A stretch of DNA of 64,000 nucleotides from Gracilibacillus salitolerans (GTDB lineage: Bacteria > Bacillota > Bacilli > Bacillales > Amphibacillaceae), in contig NZ_CP045915.1 in assembly GCF_009650095.1 (NCBI RefSeq), forward strand, positions 1,426,001-1,490,000. The letters run 5' to 3'. This document shows positions 63,769-64,000 of the stretch, piece by piece. Below the pieces are notes generated by a model. The model made no database searches. It worked only from the letters and a program-made list of their open reading frames with translations, and was not told the DNA's origin. Made by a program: the position numbers and the translations under genes. Position 1 is the stretch's first letter, and each line of letters starts with the position of its first letter.

Positions 63769-64000
63769 ATGATGAACTCACTATTATTATGGATTCATAT
63801 TGTCGCAGGTATTCTATGGGTAGGTGGATTATTTTTTATTATTTGGGGTGTTTATCCTGCAACAAGGGTTTTGCCAGTCTTGCGACAAAAGCAATTTCTT
63901 CTGCAATTAATGAAATGGAGTCATAAAGGATTCTCTATAGCAGGTATCACTGTTATTATAACGGGCTTTTTAATGGGAATTGGTGGAACAGTTAACAGAT
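63769..64000 (+). CDS. CopD-like membrane protein (partial)
   Basis: The gene runs off the right edge after 77 residues. ATG 63769 (or 63772) follows AAGGTGGAGG. Helices with WIHIVAGILWVGGLFFIIWGVYP and KWSHKGFSIAGITVIITGFLMG resemble the CopD/DUF2269-like family with conserved membrane His residues (WIHI and WSHK), possibly haem- or copper-binding. Partial, so tentative. Confidence 0.55.
   Translation, partial: MMNSLLLWIHIVAGILWVGGLFFIIWGVYPATRVLPVLRQKQFLLQLMKWSHKGFSIAGITVIITGFLMGIGGTVNR

Overview
The window is low-GC, Gram-positive Bacillaceae DNA. Evidence for this is the AGGAGG-type ribosome sites, frequent TTG/GTG starts, lipoprotein-anchored binding proteins, U-tailed hairpin terminators, and TnrA-, Zur- and NrdR-like operators. 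A glycine-betaine-type ABC importer with its own regulator, an NhaC antiporter and the repeat content would fit a halotolerant genus such as Gracilibacillus, Virgibacillus or Oceanobacillus. The genus is inference only. The DNA looks chromosomal; I see no prophage, plasmid, transposase, CRISPR array, rRNA or tRNA.

Layout. 0-7.3 kb: small hypothetical proteins, an aldo/keto reductase, a DUF6241-like protein, a four-gene membrane/two-component cluster (DUF6220, DUF5957, kinase, regulator), an orphan ATPase and a DUF998 membrane protein. 7.4-13.9 kb: two drug-efflux-type ABC modules. The first is linked to a NarL-type two-component system in a linearmycin-resistance-like arrangement. The second is divergent from a MarR regulator with a palindromic site between them. 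13.9-26.4 kb: an alpha/beta hydrolase, a lipoprotein, a GbsR-type regulator divergent from opuA-type osmolyte uptake genes with a perfect 24-bp palindrome between them, an SDR followed by an apparently frameshifted membrane gene, a SurA/PrsA-like lipoprotein, PAP2, manganese catalase, a NamA-type ene-reductase and an orphan HisA of the eukaryotic type followed by a 52-bp tandem repeat. 26.5-38.9 kb: a KatX-like haem catalase, GNATs, a second alpha/beta hydrolase, a LysE exporter, an amino-acid racemase, oligoendopeptidase F, a MocR-type regulator, DinB, and an MtnU/MtnE-like amidase-aminotransferase pair.

40.2-50.0 kb is the main metabolic block: urtABCDE (urea ABC importer) followed directly by ureABCEFGD (urease and nickel-insertion factors). 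All genes are on one strand with tight spacing, behind an exact match to the TnrA/GlnR consensus. Imported urea would be hydrolysed to ammonia under nitrogen control. 50.1-64 kb: DUF2269, an NhaC antiporter, a permease plus His-rich partner behind a Zur-like box, a small-multidrug-export-family protein, an nrdA-nrdB-flavodoxin operon behind paired NrdR-like boxes, csaA, a DUF6773/XRE pair, an ABC exporter and a CopD-like protein cut by the window edge.

The most unusual layer is repetitive. Three palindromic, non-coding repeat families recur between genes. One copy lies inside the nrd operon and another appears to encode the last residues and stop codon of an ABC exporter. I found no clear new defence or biosynthetic system. 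The best leads are the predicted regulons, the repeat-derived protein tail, the eukaryotic-type HisA, and the flavodoxin in the ribonucleotide reductase operon.
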